The notes beneath the pieces were generated by a model. The model had not been told where the DNA came from. It saw nothing but the letters and a program-made list of their open reading frames with translations, and made no database searches. A program made the translations under genes and the position numbers. A stretch of 64,000 bases of DNA from contig OY740774.1 in the NCBI GenBank assembly GCA_963513935.1, positions 28,973,949 to 29,037,948 on the forward strand, in the 5' to 3' direction. Positions 13,077 to 26,091 of this stretch are shown in pieces. The DNA comes from Aphrophora alni. Taxonomy: Eukaryota > Arthropoda > Insecta > Hemiptera > Aphrophoridae. Within the stretch, counting starts at the first letter, position 1, and each line of letters starts with the position of its first letter.

Positions 13077-13138
13077 GTGTTATCAGTACTACAGGGAGAA
13101 AACTTGACAGGGAAAATCAAGCGGAACATATTTTAGAA
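13077..13138 (+). CDS. kug: Fat-like protocadherin, internal exon a (end of an EC repeat)
   Basis: This 62-bp exon follows a pyrimidine-rich acceptor (tttttatgtttttag) and ends at a consensus donor, GAA|GTAAGT. The first two bases complete a Gly codon begun in the previous exon (phase 1). The remaining 20 codons read VISTTGRKLDRENQAEHILE. This is the end of a cadherin repeat: the LDRE calcium-binding motif followed by the strand leading to the next conserved block. From memory it aligns closely with the FAT1 segment containing TTSRKLDRE and EHILE, and joins in phase 0 to the exon at 29863 to give EHILE-ITVSDNGSPP, as expected for the family. It is too short for a normal ORF search and was recognised by homology and splice sites. 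The preceding exon, which should end in a FxIxPxTG-like stretch, was not found in 1-13076. Confidence 0.88.
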
Positions 13139-14989
13139 GTAAGTAAAGATGCAGCTTTAAAAATAATATAATAACTTTATAATATAATGGCAACTATAAC
13201 TTGCATGGGTTTTGTATTATTTTTAACGGTTTTTTATTATGTGAACTGGCATATTTTATAACAGTCGTATGACAGATTTTTTTTTCTTCTTTTTTCGATA
13301 TCTCAGGAACCTGCATTTTAGAAAGATGTCGTTCATTACGTTTTGTTTGTGTCTTTCGAGGTCCTACAGATTTTGGTGAAACGTATTTTTGTGTTTTTCC
13401 TTGTTATGGCAGCTACTCCTATATTTTTATTTGTTAAAAAAAGAGAAAAACTTTCCAAATTATAGGAAGAATACCCCCACAAACCTCATTTGATTAAAAT
13501 CGGCTTGTGAAACACTGCACAGACATCATTAAAAAAACTTCTTTTTTTTTAACTCGAGTGCTCTGAAAACAGATGTAGCCACACAAAAAACTCGACATCG
13601 ATTTTAACCCATCACATTACTTTCTTTTATGTGTACGTTCAAAAAAAACATACATATTCGTAATCAGAATAACTTCTAGCTTTATTTGATACTCCACACA
13701 TAATATTCCTAAAAATAAAATTGTTCAACTCTATAGTTTTGGTCCCTTAACTATCTTCTATTAGTGAAAATAAAGAAAAAAATAACATATAAACATAGAT
13801 CCAGAAATACTTCGTTTTCCAGTTATCCACCATTTTGTTTTTAAATAAAATACTTAATGTCTTTATATTTATTATAATATTTAATTACTATATTTAATAT
13901 TATAATACTTAATTTTTAACGCTGAATTTACTATTCTGGTATGAAGTTGTTCAACACACTTCCTGAAAATAAGAAAGATAAAAAAAAAACTATTCCAAGT
14001 TTCAAGAGTTCACTCAGGTGCTTCCTCCTAGAAAAAGCTTTTTATTCTGTGGAATAATACCTTTACAGAAGTACCTAAACTCAGTCTGCAGGTGTCAGGA
14101 AGAACTTATTTTGTGTAGATAATTTAGTATGCTGCACTGTTTTGTTAAAACTGTAAGTATATCTGTGTTATTTTATGTATATGTACATTTCATTTTAGTA
14201 ATTGCTATTATGTAGGATATTTTTGTAATCCATGACATGACACATGTTTCATGTGTGACAAACAAAAGATGAAATGAATAAAAAATAAAATTAGTTATTT
14301 CTCAAATGGAACATAACTACACGAATGACAAGTAGGGAAGAAGGTTAGGGATGCAATTCAAGCGTAGAGGTTGGTCGGTGGCAATTCATTATGGCGTAGT
14401 GTCGTTGATTAATTGCTAGGTTCCTAATTAATTACTTCATTAAGAGAATAAGCAGGAGCACTTGGCCAATGTTACAACACCAGTTAACACACATTTACAA
14501 CTCCCCTCACCCCCACTACTTACCCTCATTTGTAAATAGGTTGTGTGTACTGTGTTATTGCTTATACTCTAAAACTTTGTACACAATATGGTGACCTATA
14601 TTGATATTGCGTCTATTACTTGCTTTATTTTAGAGATCTAGACCTGTTGAAATGTGAATACATATTTTTCCATGCATCGTATGGTAAATTATTACACGTT
14701 TGAAGGTAAAAAGAATTTTGTATTTACATTTCTGTTAAATTGTTCACATACATGTTATTGCTTTTGTCGTTCGAATTACTTCTCGCTGTTATTTTATTTT
14801 AGGTTCTATTTAAGTTTCTTAATTAACAAAGTTTAATCAAAATAGTTACATGAACTGCTCAGTAAAGTTTTCTTATTATGTCAACTTACAAACATTGTAG
14901 CTTCTTGAAAAGTAAAATGATCTACAGCAATATTTATTTATTATATTTCACATTTTTTTAGATAGTTTTTTTTTTCTTCATCATCCACA

Positions 14990-15510
14990 TCAATAAAAAG
15001 TTGATGGACATCGTGGTACTTCCCCAACCCCATCGTACAATGTAATATAAGCATATCCTCTAAATGTACCTAAAATACCTGGGCCTTGTATGAAATGTTA
15101 AATTGTATTGGTAGATCAAGGTGTTTAATCCAGTAGTTTAAAACAGTTGTTACACATGTTTTCTGAACCTCGTAATTGTGTTACTACTTTCTTGCTGTCA
15201 GCTAGGCCCTGGTGGGCCTCGTATATGTGTTTACTAAAAAGTCTTCACTCGCTTCGCTCGTATCATTGTCTTAGCTATGGCGGTTCTTGAAGCTGTACAT
15301 ATGTAAAGCAGCCTCTACTCGCTACACTCGTGATCCCTGCCCGATCTCATAACTATACGAATATCACATTTTGGTGAGAGGTTAGAGTTCGACATTACAT
15401 TACCAATAACGTCACTATTTATCATCATAGAGAGGTAAGATTGGTACCATTACTTGTAGAATTGAAATCTGCAAAATTGTATCTAATTTAGTGTGTTATA
15501 ATTGAACAAT
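14990..15510 (+). repeat. Interspersed repeat family A, copy 2
   Basis: Matches copies 1 and 3 along its length: aaaagttgatggacat, tacaatgtaatataagcata, gtacctaaaatac, ctcgcttcgctcgtatca, actatacgaatatcacattt, ttggtaccattac. The most complete copy together with the one at 47655. Confidence 0.75.
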
Positions 15511-16849
15511 ACATGATGTGCGAACAAAAAACTGTTTGAAATTTTGCATGTTATTTAGTGCTAAGAAGACCCAAATTAAAAAAAAAATATTAACTGATTC
15601 CTTTACTAATTTCAAATTGCCGACCATTTAATATCTCGAAAACCGTTAATTTTACAAAAATTGTAGAAGAGACAAGGTTATTTTAATGAAAAATAAAATA
15701 TTTTAAAATTTTTGTTTGTATGTCGAAGATTAGTCTAAAAGTAAAATTTTATTCTGAATATTTTATTGTAAATAGTGTCTATAAAAATTAAATACAAACT
15801 TTAAAAAATCTGTTTTTATTAAAACAAAATCCGATTTTTAAAAACTTTGATTTTTTAGTTTTGTTTGTACACCCCAAATTTCGGGTTATCCACAAATATG
15901 AAATAAACAACTTTTGATATGGTCAAATTAATTATACGCACATATCAAATTTGATACAAATTCATTTTCTCTGTAAAATCATTGTTCTCACGACAAATAG
16001 ACATCTTTCTAAAAAACACTTTTATAAGTGGAGGGATATTACTGCAAACTATTCTACATCGATTTTTCGACCCATCTCATAACTTTCATTTATAATAGAC
16101 TCATAAAACCATACATCAATAGCACAGTATATATGTGTCAATAAGGATGGGAAATTCCAGTAGAGGTGAACATAGATTTACTAATTATAGAGGGAAGTGA
16201 TTTCACTAAACACAGGTTTCCACGTCTAAACGACATCACATGTGAGATTAGAGGTAGTCTGTGTCAATTTGAAGCAATTTCACAGATTTAGTTAACCTCT
16301 TAATTGACGTTTTGCGTTTAACATTTAATTGCTCCTGGCAGTTTAAGATGCGACAGTCACAAATGAATCAATAAATTTCAGTTTGTCTAGTGTAGTACCA
16401 TCTTGAAAGAACAGAATAAATCAGGAGGGGGGGGGGGTAAATGTGAGTTACTCTGCACAATAATTGATGTGTAAAACAATTTTTATTTTTTGTCACTGAC
16501 AAACATTATCTAGTACTAAAATTGTACTCAGATCCCCCAAACAACAGGTTTAAATTGTTTGATATTTACGCTTTAGTCTAAATTACTCCCAAAACTCGTG
16601 AACAGAATTTGTTAGTGTCTCATGAAACATAGGAAACTGATTATAATAAAAATACGTGTATATTGAAATTAATGAACATTAAGTTTGATATTTTGACTTT
16701 GTTTTAAGGATTACCAATTTGTGTAATTTTGAAAAATTCAAAAATTGATGTTTTGTTCTACAATGCAACCACCTTTCAATACAGAAAATTCCATATAAAT
16801 ATCTTTCACTTATTAGATCTTTAAAACACAAGTGCAATGTTTAAAACTC

Positions 16850-17108
16850 TTAAGGGTTCTCTATAGTGAATATAGGCGTGGTGATCCCGTGAAACCTACC
16901 TGGATTCTACATCTTTTTCATATATATTTGGGCCTGATCTCTTTCTTTAATCTTTCCTCTTTCGTCACTCTTGACCAACACTAATTTTCTTCTCAAACTG
17001 ATGTTATAAGAGTTTTCAAGGACTAGGGAGGGGGGGTCTTTTTATGTTCTTTACTAAGTTATTTTTTTATAAGGTGATAATGACCGAGAGGTTTTTCATC
17101 TTTAAACA
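16850..17108 (+). repeat. Family B, near-full copy
   Basis: Begins at ctctatagtgaatatagg and ends with gataatgaccgagaggtttt. All blocks are recognisable. Confidence 0.72.
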
Positions 17109-17924
17109 CCAAGATAAAATTATTGAAGCAGATAGCACTACTAAAGAAATGGAGCCTGCTATATCATCACTATATATTGATTTTTTTAAATGCTGCATTC
17201 GCCTATCTCTTATGGTTCTGTGTCACAAAGGTTTTTACAGATGTAGTCGTCTTAGTTGAAATATAGTATTTGCTATAGGAAATTGTGTTGTCTTTCATTT
17301 TGTGATTTCAAATGTCTGCAAGTGTTGCTTATTTCAAGTGAGTAAACTCATCATGTTATATTTCAGTGAAGAACTGTCAATGTTCACGTATAATAATTAA
17401 CCAACAATAATGACAGTGTATTCCCTGAGTTTAACACAGGTATATTATTATATTATAGCATGGTTTTGAACTAACATATAAAAACAAATTATCATGTTTA
17501 AAAATAAATTATTATAATGATGTTTTCAAGAAATCTTCTCTCTTATATTTTTTAGCACAGAGGCTAAACTGGAACCTTTTAAATTTGCCATGCAAAAGTA
17601 GTATTTTATAGACATTCAAACAAAGCCACTTTGTAAACAGTAGATTTTGGAATTTCCAGATGTTAACTGTGTGGTAAAATCTTCACATTCTCTTTTGATG
17701 TAGACAGCTTCCCTGGCGACTTCCCGTTTAAAACGCTTCCTGTTTCCTTAAAAAGTTTCAGCCTTTGGTGAATAGTCTTACCTGAAAGACGTTACTATCA
17801 TATTCATGTCGATTTTTTTTTTGAACATTAACATTCGTTTAGATTCAGTTAAGCAATTTGTGGTTTCTGTTGTGTCGACTTTATACAAAGTGATGTTTTT
17901 AAGCTTTTTTCCATCAGTTCTTTC

Positions 17925-18545
17925 AATTTGTCCTTCCTAAATTCAAATTTTACTTCCGATTTCTAGTAAATAATTGTGTCTCTAAATAGAGTAACTTTTT
18001 TTTCTCCAATGTTTTAAATTTCTCCCTCCTCAATTGAAATTTCTCCTCCGATTTCCAGTAAATATTTGTGTTAAGTAACCCTTTTCCTACCAATACTTCC
18101 AAATTTCCCCTTTTTTATTCAAATTTACCAGCTGATTTGTAGTAAATATTTGTGTTTAAACAGAGTACGTTTCTTACCACTGTTTTCAATTTTTCCTTTT
18201 TAATTAAAATTTTCTCACCGATTCCTAGTGAATATTTGTGTCCTTAAACAGATTAGATTTTTTCCAATCAATAGTTTGAATTTTCCCCTGCTCAAATCAA
18301 ATTTCCTCTACAATTTGTAATACATATTTGTGTCATTGAGCAGAGTAATCTTTTACTCGACAATGCTTTTAATTTTCCTCTCCAATTTCCAGTAAATATT
18401 TGTGTCGCTAAACAGAGTAGTCTTTTCTCGAAAATGATTTTAATTTTCCTCTCCAATTTTTATTAAATATTTGTGTTATTGAGCATAGTAGTCTTTTTCT
18501 CAACAATGCTTTTAATTTTCCTCTCCGATTTCCAATAAATATTTA
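17925..18545 (+). repeat. Degenerate tandem array, unit about 86-92 bp then about 70 bp
   Basis: About eight units share a block like cgatttccagtaaatatttg followed by tgt. The block recurs near 17973, 18063, 18150, 18237, 18328, 18400, 18471 and 18540. The first intervals are 86-92 bp, the last three about 70 bp, because the later units lack an internal piece (the ctcaaattcaaatttcc region). Later units are more alike than earlier ones, which suggests they were amplified more recently. Confidence 0.8.
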
Positions 18546-19435
18546 AATAAATAAATATTTCCTGAAGTCTAACTGATACTGTCGACACCAAGCCCAAGCA
18601 CGATTCTCACTAAAGGCCACGCAGGAGTGCCAACTGTGGGTTTCAAATTCTACTCATAAAATCTCAAAGATACAAGCTCCTATAATATTTATTCATTTAA
18701 GTGATAATGTTTATGTTTAACTAATCAAACAACTTTAATATCCCATATTTTTTTATAAACACCCTATGTGTGGTTTTCAAACCTGGTGATTAACTATGTT
18801 TAATTCTCCTCCTTCCGTAATTAATGAAACAACATTTACATATGGTAAAATCTAATTTATAAATCAACATTAGGTTACCATATATAGTTAAAATTAATTA
18901 ATATCTGTATTACCAACAATTTATGATTGCACCATAATAGAGACCTCAAAGATGATGATGTATGTCAGAAATTTGTTACAGTGGGTGGTCGGTACAGAGG
19001 CTGGGAGGGCCAATTAATATGTCCTGTACAATTAATAACCACACACGGGTGTGTCTATAACCCTTGCGCAATGGTCACATTAATCTAATTAATCAAATAT
19101 ATTATTTAAACAGTATGTGTTGTGTAGAGTAATAAACTGTGCAAAAACACTGCATTAACTTTCTCACACACTCATCTACAAAAGCAAATACAATCAAAAA
19201 TAATATTTTTGTTGCCATATCTCCAAAAAAATATCTGTATACTATTTATACATGAATACAAAAAATGTAATGTCATTTATTACAGGGTTTTCCCCAAGAA
19301 TTTTTTTGATGAATAAGTTGTTGGTCCTCTCTTATAAAATTTGTATGAATAAAAAACTTTAAAAATTATTATTTTTCTTTGTCCTTTAAAGGAGCAAATT
19401 CTCTAGGTCATCATCGCCTCATAATAACAGATTGA

Positions 19436-19630
19436 TTGGTGCTATCATGTTACTTACTCAGCCCATCAGACAAAGTAAAACAAGCAGATCCTCTAAAATC
19501 ACGTCGACTGTTGTATATAATAAAAATTCTCCACTCGCTTTGCTCGTGTCAGGGTCTCAGCCTTGTCGGATCTTATAAATTTTATGAATATCATATTTTC
19601 TTGAGGTTAGGTTTGGAATTATATTATTGA
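19436..19630 (+). repeat. Interspersed repeat family A, partial copy
   Basis: Contains ccactcgctttgctcgtgtc, agggtctcagccttg and tatgaatatcatattttctt in family order; the 5' part is different or lost. Confidence 0.6.
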
Positions 19631-19854
19631 CAATATCTCCGCTAATTGTCAAAAAAACTAGAAGTTATCGCGATTATGAATGTATGTTTATTTGATGAAG
19701 AAATTAATATGTTGCCGCTAGGACGCTTAGCAGACTTCGACTTTATAAAAATAACTGTCTCTTTGTGTCTACGTACTTAGTGGTAACTTTCTATGAGTGA
19801 AAGCGAATGAAATGAGCTAAATTTGATCAAACTGAGATGTATATTTCATCCAAA

Positions 19855-20410
19855 TATGGACATCGAACATATGAGACATAACTCCAAGCGAAATTTCAGC
19901 GCTCTATACCTTGTAACCTTGGATATAAAATGATAAATGAATTTAGGCTTTAGCTTAAATTTATAGGCCTTTTAAAATCAGAACACTCTTTCTTAGTGAA
20001 CATTGGTATATAAGACATAACACCATGCGAAATTTTAGCGCTCTATGTCTTGTTACCCTGGGAATAAATGAATTTACACCTTAACCCAAATTAATTAAGC
20101 CTTTTAAAATCAGAATTTATGAAAACCCTTTTCTAGTGAACATTGAACATATGAGACATACTGCCATGCGAAATTTCAGAGCTCTATAACTTGTTACCCT
20201 GGTAAAATTTTTACCTTGGTAACTGATATATAGGTTTAGGCCTTAGTACTTTTTTAGGCCTTTTATAATCATCATTTTTAAAAACCGTTTCTTAGTGAAC
20301 ATTGAACATAAATGAGACATTCCACTATACGTAACTTCAGCGCTCTATGTCTTATTATCCTGGAAATAAACTGATAAGTGCTTTTAAGCCTTGGTCCAAA
20401 TTTAGACTTT
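19855..20410 (+). repeat. Four-copy tandem array, unit about 140 bp
   Basis: Each unit has gaacatatgagacataac, a gcgaaatttcagcgctctat block, cttgttaccctgg, a ttaggcctta block and ccttttaaaatcag. Unit starts are near 19858, 19998, 20138 and 20297; the third unit has a roughly 20-bp insertion duplicating a taccttggtaac-like piece. No coding content. Confidence 0.8.
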
Positions 20411-21039
20411 TAGAAACAAAAATTTGAAATATTAATAGATACCTTCCCTGAATATTTCAATTGGATGGTTACAGTAGTTTATGCTATATGTAGATTGATG
20501 ATGAGTCATTCAGTCAGGACACGTTAAAATCTAAAATACATTGTGTATATACCAAGACCTACTGTAAGGAAAACCGTATAATAATTGTATACCTTTCATC
20601 TATAAAGTGATATGGGCTTCATTAGCTGTGCTCGTGTTGTCAACACAAACACCTACATTTGACACAGTTAATCTCTTTAAATAAAATATTTTCCATTCAC
20701 TACACGTGTCGGAGATTATGGTTTGGGAATAAATGTAAATTGTATCCTTTGTCATGATTTCATTTTATAACCAAAGAATATTATTTTCTTTATTATTTAC
20801 AAAATATAATCACGTTTTTTTATACTGACCGTTCAGAAAGTTTGTCCTCAGTAATGTAATCTCTTGGTCGTCGATTGTGCGCATAGATATATGACTGTGC
20901 ATACCAGTGATGGTCATCTCTGCTGTTGAAGTCAGTTTAAAAGTAAAACACACAAGTGATTTAAATTTCCTCTACAAAATTAAACAACTAATTACTTATT
21001 CAGTGTACGAAGTATAAGGGCTTATTTGGTAATCGTAAA

Positions 21040-21310
21040 AAAAAATTGTTGACCTCTGACACTGACACGAGCGAAGCGAGTGGAGATTTTTGAATACTTA
21101 TACATTTACGAAGACACTTAGCACTTATTCCACGTTAAAGAAAATAGACAATTACGACATTCAGAGAAACTGTATAACAACACTGTTTTAAACAAACTTA
21201 TCCTACTGGATATGACACCTTGAGCTACCAATATAATTTAAGATTTCCTACTTGGCCCAAGAAACCAACCAACTTTTAGGCATTACATTTAGAGGATCCG
21301 CTAGTATACT
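21040..21310 (-). repeat. Interspersed repeat family A, reverse-orientation fragment
   Basis: gacacgagcgaagcgagtgg is the reverse complement of the family core, and aaccaaccaacttttaggca is the reverse complement of the tacctaaaagttggtttctt block in the copy at 47655. Confidence 0.6.
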
Positions 21311-21887
21311 TTGAAAGTACCATGATGGTGTCAATCGAATTGTTTTTAATTGTAATTAGATATACATTTATTAGGGTTTTATATCAATAGTAGACAATTT
21401 AATACTTGTCGTACGGGAACAGTCGAACTGGCTCCTTATATGTTTTATTTCATTCAGTAACTCGATGTCGTAAACACAATGTGACTACTACCCAACATGC
21501 AAAGTGATAATAACAGTATTCATAGACCAGGGGAAATAACAGTAAATATACCACAGCTACTATACACTTGAACAAAACGCCCAATCACAGTGTATTTTTT
21601 ATTTATTTTATTTAAAATAATAAAAGTTAAATTTTGCGTGGTTGTAAAACACAGTAATTTTGACAGTTTTATCTGAAAACGGATCTTTACTTCTATGACT
21701 GGTGAGCCTCGCTGGTTGGTGCCATTATTCGTTGGAAGCGTACATGATCTGATTATTGTTTATATTTTATTCTTAATTCTTTGATGAATATACGAGTTAC
21801 ATAAAGTTTTAGAGGAAATTGTACTGAACAAAACAATATCTCCTTCACTGTAATGATCAACACTTGTGGAAACATCAATCACCTAAC

Positions 21888-22138
21888 CCTTAGGGGCTCT
21901 TTTTAGTGTGTACGAGCTTGGCAATCCTGAGACAACCTAACTAGGTCTACACCTTTTTTCATGTAGTCTTGGGTTAGATCTCTCTTTCATCTTTCCTGTC
22001 AAGTCTCACTTCACCAATTTTAGTTTTATTCTGACCTTGACACTCTTATAGTATTACAGAGTTAGCGGTCTTTATTTTATGCTCTTTTCTTCCTTTCTTT
22101 TTATAAGAAAGAGATGACAGAGGTTTTTTGTTTTTAAA
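21888..22138 (+). repeat. Family B, near-full copy
   Basis: Starts ggggctctttttagtgtgta and ends gatgacagaggttttttg. Contains gggttagatctctctttcat and gagttagcggtctttatttt. Confidence 0.72.
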
Positions 22139-22565
22139 CCACAAGAATAAAAATTCATTCACCAAATAAAGTAAAACATAATTTTCCACAATAAAGACTT
22201 GTACAATACAAATTCAAGACGACCTTTCATTGATTAAGTTATCATCCTCAGTTGTCACATGCACAAATCTTCTTGAAGCAGTTCCTTGCCTAGAGTATTT
22301 GCGAATGTCATGTGACAACTGAAGACGATGCATTGGTCATTGAAACATCTTGTATTTTTGTTGTACAAATAAATTATTTACCGTGGAAAATTGTAAGTTT
22401 TGTAACCATATGAAACCTGAAAAGGTTTTAATTCATATATATCAAACAAGTAAGCAAGGAAATTTTGATCAATTTCGTCAGGTAATGAATTTTTTAAGGA
22501 CAAATTTTTCATTAAATTTTTTTATGACTTCTCATTATTCTTCGTTCACCTATTATCTCATGGTG

Positions 22566-22770
22566 TTATATAGTCCTTGGCCTCCATAACAACCAAGCCC
22601 ACCTTCGTCTATCGGCAGCTCTCGGTCTCAAGATCATATAGCCGTTTGCTTTTTTGGTTGACCACTCTTCCTTCCTTCTGGGTGACCTACAATCATTTCT
22701 TGGGACCTCGATCCTTTGAACGTGGTTGAGGTGTCCGAATCTTCCATCTATTATCATACCAAGTGTATTA
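22566..22770 (-). pseudogene. 3' end of a LINE reverse-transcriptase ORF, decayed
   Basis: On the - strand one frame gives GRFGHLNHVQRIEVPRND and RAADRRRWAWLL, and a shifted frame gives EGRKSGQPKK. This is the familiar C-terminal signature of many LINE reverse transcriptases: (W/R)xGHxxR...(P)(R)...EGRRxxGRPxxRW...AxDRxxWxxL. A frameshift separates the pieces. No reverse-transcriptase core was seen next to it. Confidence 0.55.
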
Positions 22771-22898
22771 GCTTCAATGTATAGGTCTTTAATTTATATA
22801 TTCAATCTTATTCTCCACATCTCACCACCCTTTACGTTTAATATGTCTAATTCGCACCAGTATATTTAATACATTTTAGCTTATGCTGTATTTCTAGT

Positions 22899-23030
22899 CC
22901 CCTTCCGGGGCACACGTATTGTAAGTACGGCTGTCATTACACCTTTCTTCATGGATTCTTGGGTAAGATTTTTCTCTTTCATCTTTCTTATCAGGTCATT
23001 CTTGTTTTCTTTTAACGCTATTATCGTATT
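22899..23030 (+). repeat. Family B partial copy
   Basis: Contains the first half of the family: ttgtaagtacgg, cttcatggattcttgggtaa, tctctttcatctttcttatc and aacgctattatcgtat. Confidence 0.6.
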
Positions 23031-23049
23031 TTTTTGTTTTTTTTTTTAG

Positions 23050-23283
23050 TTGTGAAAAGCAAAAAAACTTCTCCTTCATCATCCCCTTTGAAGAAAAGAA
23101 GATAAAATAAAAACTCCTGGCCCTCGAATACTATAATAGTTTCAAGGTCATAAAGATAACAAGAGTTGATTCAACGAGGCCTAATAGGAAAGATGAAAGA
23201 GTGGGATCTAACCCAAAATTACGTGAAAAAAAGATGTAGATACGGCTAGGCCTATACTTACTATAGTGTCCTCCTGAGGACAT
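23050..23283 (-). repeat. Family B copy, reverse, facing the copy at 22899
   Basis: Reads from tcctggccctcgaatacta to atacttactatagtgtcc. With the copy at 22899-23030 it forms an inverted pair separated by a T-rich run. Confidence 0.68.
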
Positions 23284-23309
23284 AGAGTATTAAAAGGCTA
23301 GGTTTATGT

Positions 23310-23380
23310 ATTTTATCCTCTTGGTTTGTTATTTTTTTAAACTGATGATGACCTAGAGGTTTTCATCTTTGAACAAGACA
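23310..23380 (+). repeat. Family B tail fragment
   Basis: actgatgatgacctagaggt followed by tttcatcttt matches the family end only. Confidence 0.5.
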
Positions 23381-23536
23381 AAATAAAAATAAATGTAGTC
23401 TATTTCTAGTTGAAGCTTCCGTGTACATCTGTAGTAGGCCGCCTAACTGTTCAGTACTGGTATGAGAGCAAAATGAAAGAACTGTGTCCATACAACTTTT
23501 GGTCTAGTTGCAAGAAATTTATTCTTAAATTTCCTC

Positions 23537-23735
23537 AATGGCTCATTACAGTGAGTACAGGAGTGGTAATCCTGAGGAACTCTAGCTGTATCTTTTATCA
23601 TGTTTTCTTGGTGTAGATCCCTCCTTTTCATCTTTACTGTTCTTTTGCGTTCGAAAGCTAGGAGTTTTTAATTTATATTCTTTTCTTCCTTTTATTATAT
23701 TCTATAATGACCGAGAGGTTTTTCCTTTAAGTGCA
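23537..23735 (+). repeat. Family B copy
   Basis: Starts cattacagtgagtacagg and ends taatgaccgagaggttttt, with internal losses around the ttgaccaact block. Confidence 0.68.
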
Positions 23736-24445
23736 TAACAAGTACGCAGGCGTACAGATGAAATTCCAAATATTTTAGTTAAAACAGGACATTGCTATGT
23801 TCATTTAATTCAATTTAAACTATTATACTTCCAAGGAAATTAATGTCCTCTCCAGATTACTTAACAGATATATATGCTAAACAAGCGTAGTTAGACAGAA
23901 TATATTAATTTGATGTTTGTTTAACTTTAATACTATAAACCAAGTATTGTTGTGACTGCTGATGGCTGCTGAAAATCCATTCTCACTAATTACCTCTGGC
24001 TGATGTTAACATTCACATAAAGCACTCACTATCACATGTGTACAAAGTTCATTGTTTATTTAATGAGTAGAGTTTATCATTCGGGATATACATCAACAAC
24101 CATATAACTATATTTCTATTCTTAATACCCAAAAGTTCAAAATAGTGCCAAATTTTATAATGACTTTTTTTAATGAAACTTAAAATGTTGGCTTTTTAAG
24201 GTTTGGTATGTCTACGGCATCCATATGTAATTTAAAACAATTGAAATATTTTATAGCTTAATTTGATTTTGATGAAATTTAATATGCAGGCCTTTGTTAC
24301 TTTTCACATATATGGATTATAGATATAGTTATGTGATGCGTCAAACATATTATGTTGAGTTTCTAGCGGATGTATACATTTTTGAGGTTATTTGTACCCA
24401 AAAAAAGTACGGTAATTTTGGTAATCATGTTTTTCTGTTACTTAA

Positions 24446-24640
24446 AGACGCCTATCGTTGAATACTCTAATAGTGTCAGGATCGGAAAAGAATAAGAGTT
24501 TATCAAGATAGACCTGATAGGAAAGATGAAATATAGGAATCCAACCCAAGACTACATAAAAAACAGTTGTAGACAACTTAAGCTTAAGTCCTGGGGATTG
24601 CCATGTCCATACTCTCTATAAGTGTTACCGTAAGGGCACC
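24446..24640 (-). repeat. Family B copy, reverse
   Basis: Contains gaatactctaatagtgtcag, gatcggaaaagaataagagt, cctgataggaaagatgaaat and tcctggggattgccatg. Confidence 0.68.
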
Positions 24641-24733
24641 ATTTAGAGTGAATATTGATGTGTAAATCCAGTGGGACTAAAACTAGATCTTTACATTTTT
24701 TCGTGTTGTTTTGTGTTAGATCCTTCCCTAGAC
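24641..24733 (+). repeat. Family B head fragment, head to head with the previous copy
   Basis: accatttagagtgaatattg, the cagtgggactaaaactagat region and tgtgttagatccttccct follow the family start in forward orientation. Confidence 0.5.
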
Positions 24734-26068
24734 AAAATGCACAGCATTAAGCTAGGGCTCCAATGTCAGATTGGATTGTTGACTTAGCACAAATGAGATT
24801 TATAAACTTGTTGAATTTTTTTAATTTATTACCTAAACTGAGCAAAATATTAAAAAAATTATCAACAATTTAAAAATCTCAAAATTTTGTTTTTAATAAA
24901 AAAATTAATTTTAGTATCATCGTAAAGAACATTAAAGAAACCTTGAATTTGAGAATCTTAAAATTCCTCTAGCACGTAAATTCCAAAAGTTAGGATCATC
25001 TAATTTTGATTTTGTTTTATGAAGTGTGTGTTTTAACTGTTTTAAAGATATTTTGATTTGAGAATTTGTCATTCTTATTTATCTTTATTTTATATTTTTT
25101 AAAATAAAATATTATCAAAATGCACTCATTATTTGTTGAGATTTCGTTAACAAAAAAATTTCTATTTTGTTATGTTTGTAGGTTATATAACACTTTATGT
25201 GTGGTTCTATACTATTTAGGTTTTAGAGGGTTTTTAGGAACAGAAAAATAGTACTTCCCCACTTTCCTTGATCTGATCAATACATACTTGAATCTAGACA
25301 TATATATTATTTAACCAGAAAAAAAATTCCATTTTTATTCAAAAAAGACAAAAACAAAATGACTAGTTTCGTGGTCCATGGTGCACAATGTCCTTTTCAT
25401 ATTCCCTATTATATACAGAATACTTTAAAATATTATTATTGGCGTAACTAATGTATACTCCACCATGAGAATATTCAGCACTGATCAGAACCCATAACAC
25501 CTAGATGGGGTTGCATCCGTTCCCCTATTTTCCCTGAGGTTAGCAAAGGGCCAAATACAAAAATCTAAAACATTTCACAAACTTTCTCACATAACCATCC
25601 ATGATGAACTTAGCCGTCTAATTACTACGAAAAATGAATGTTTTATCTTATTATTTCCAATATGAACGTCAACAAAACTATTTTACTTTTTTTTATCATT
25701 TAAAAAATGTATATTTTCCCTCAGAGTACTCTTAAATGTTACCCCCCCCCACCCCCGACCCAATTGTTTTACATTGTTCTGAAACGTTTGTGTATAGACT
25801 AATGAACGAAATGTTATTGCTATAATAAGCTTCCACATGAGTAGGCAAATTATAGTAGGCATTGTTTTAGAGTTTATTATATTTTCTCACAAGCTGTGAA
25901 AATGTAAACGTCAAAGCAGACTCTCTCTTCATGACAATGTAAGACTTACTTTGTGCTAAAGTACAGTTGTTTAACTAAATAATTAACCTAATTTGAAATT
26001 AAATTAAAATTAAGCTTAATACTATTTTAAAGCCTAAAATTATAGGTAATGTACAAAACGATGCTTCA

Positions 26069-26091
26069 TTTTTTTTTTTTTTTTTTTTTTA
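26069..26091. repeat. Poly-T run
   Basis: About 23 consecutive T. Similar A runs are at 42274-42294 and 60732-60749. None is attached to a recognisable retrocopy. Confidence 0.9.
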
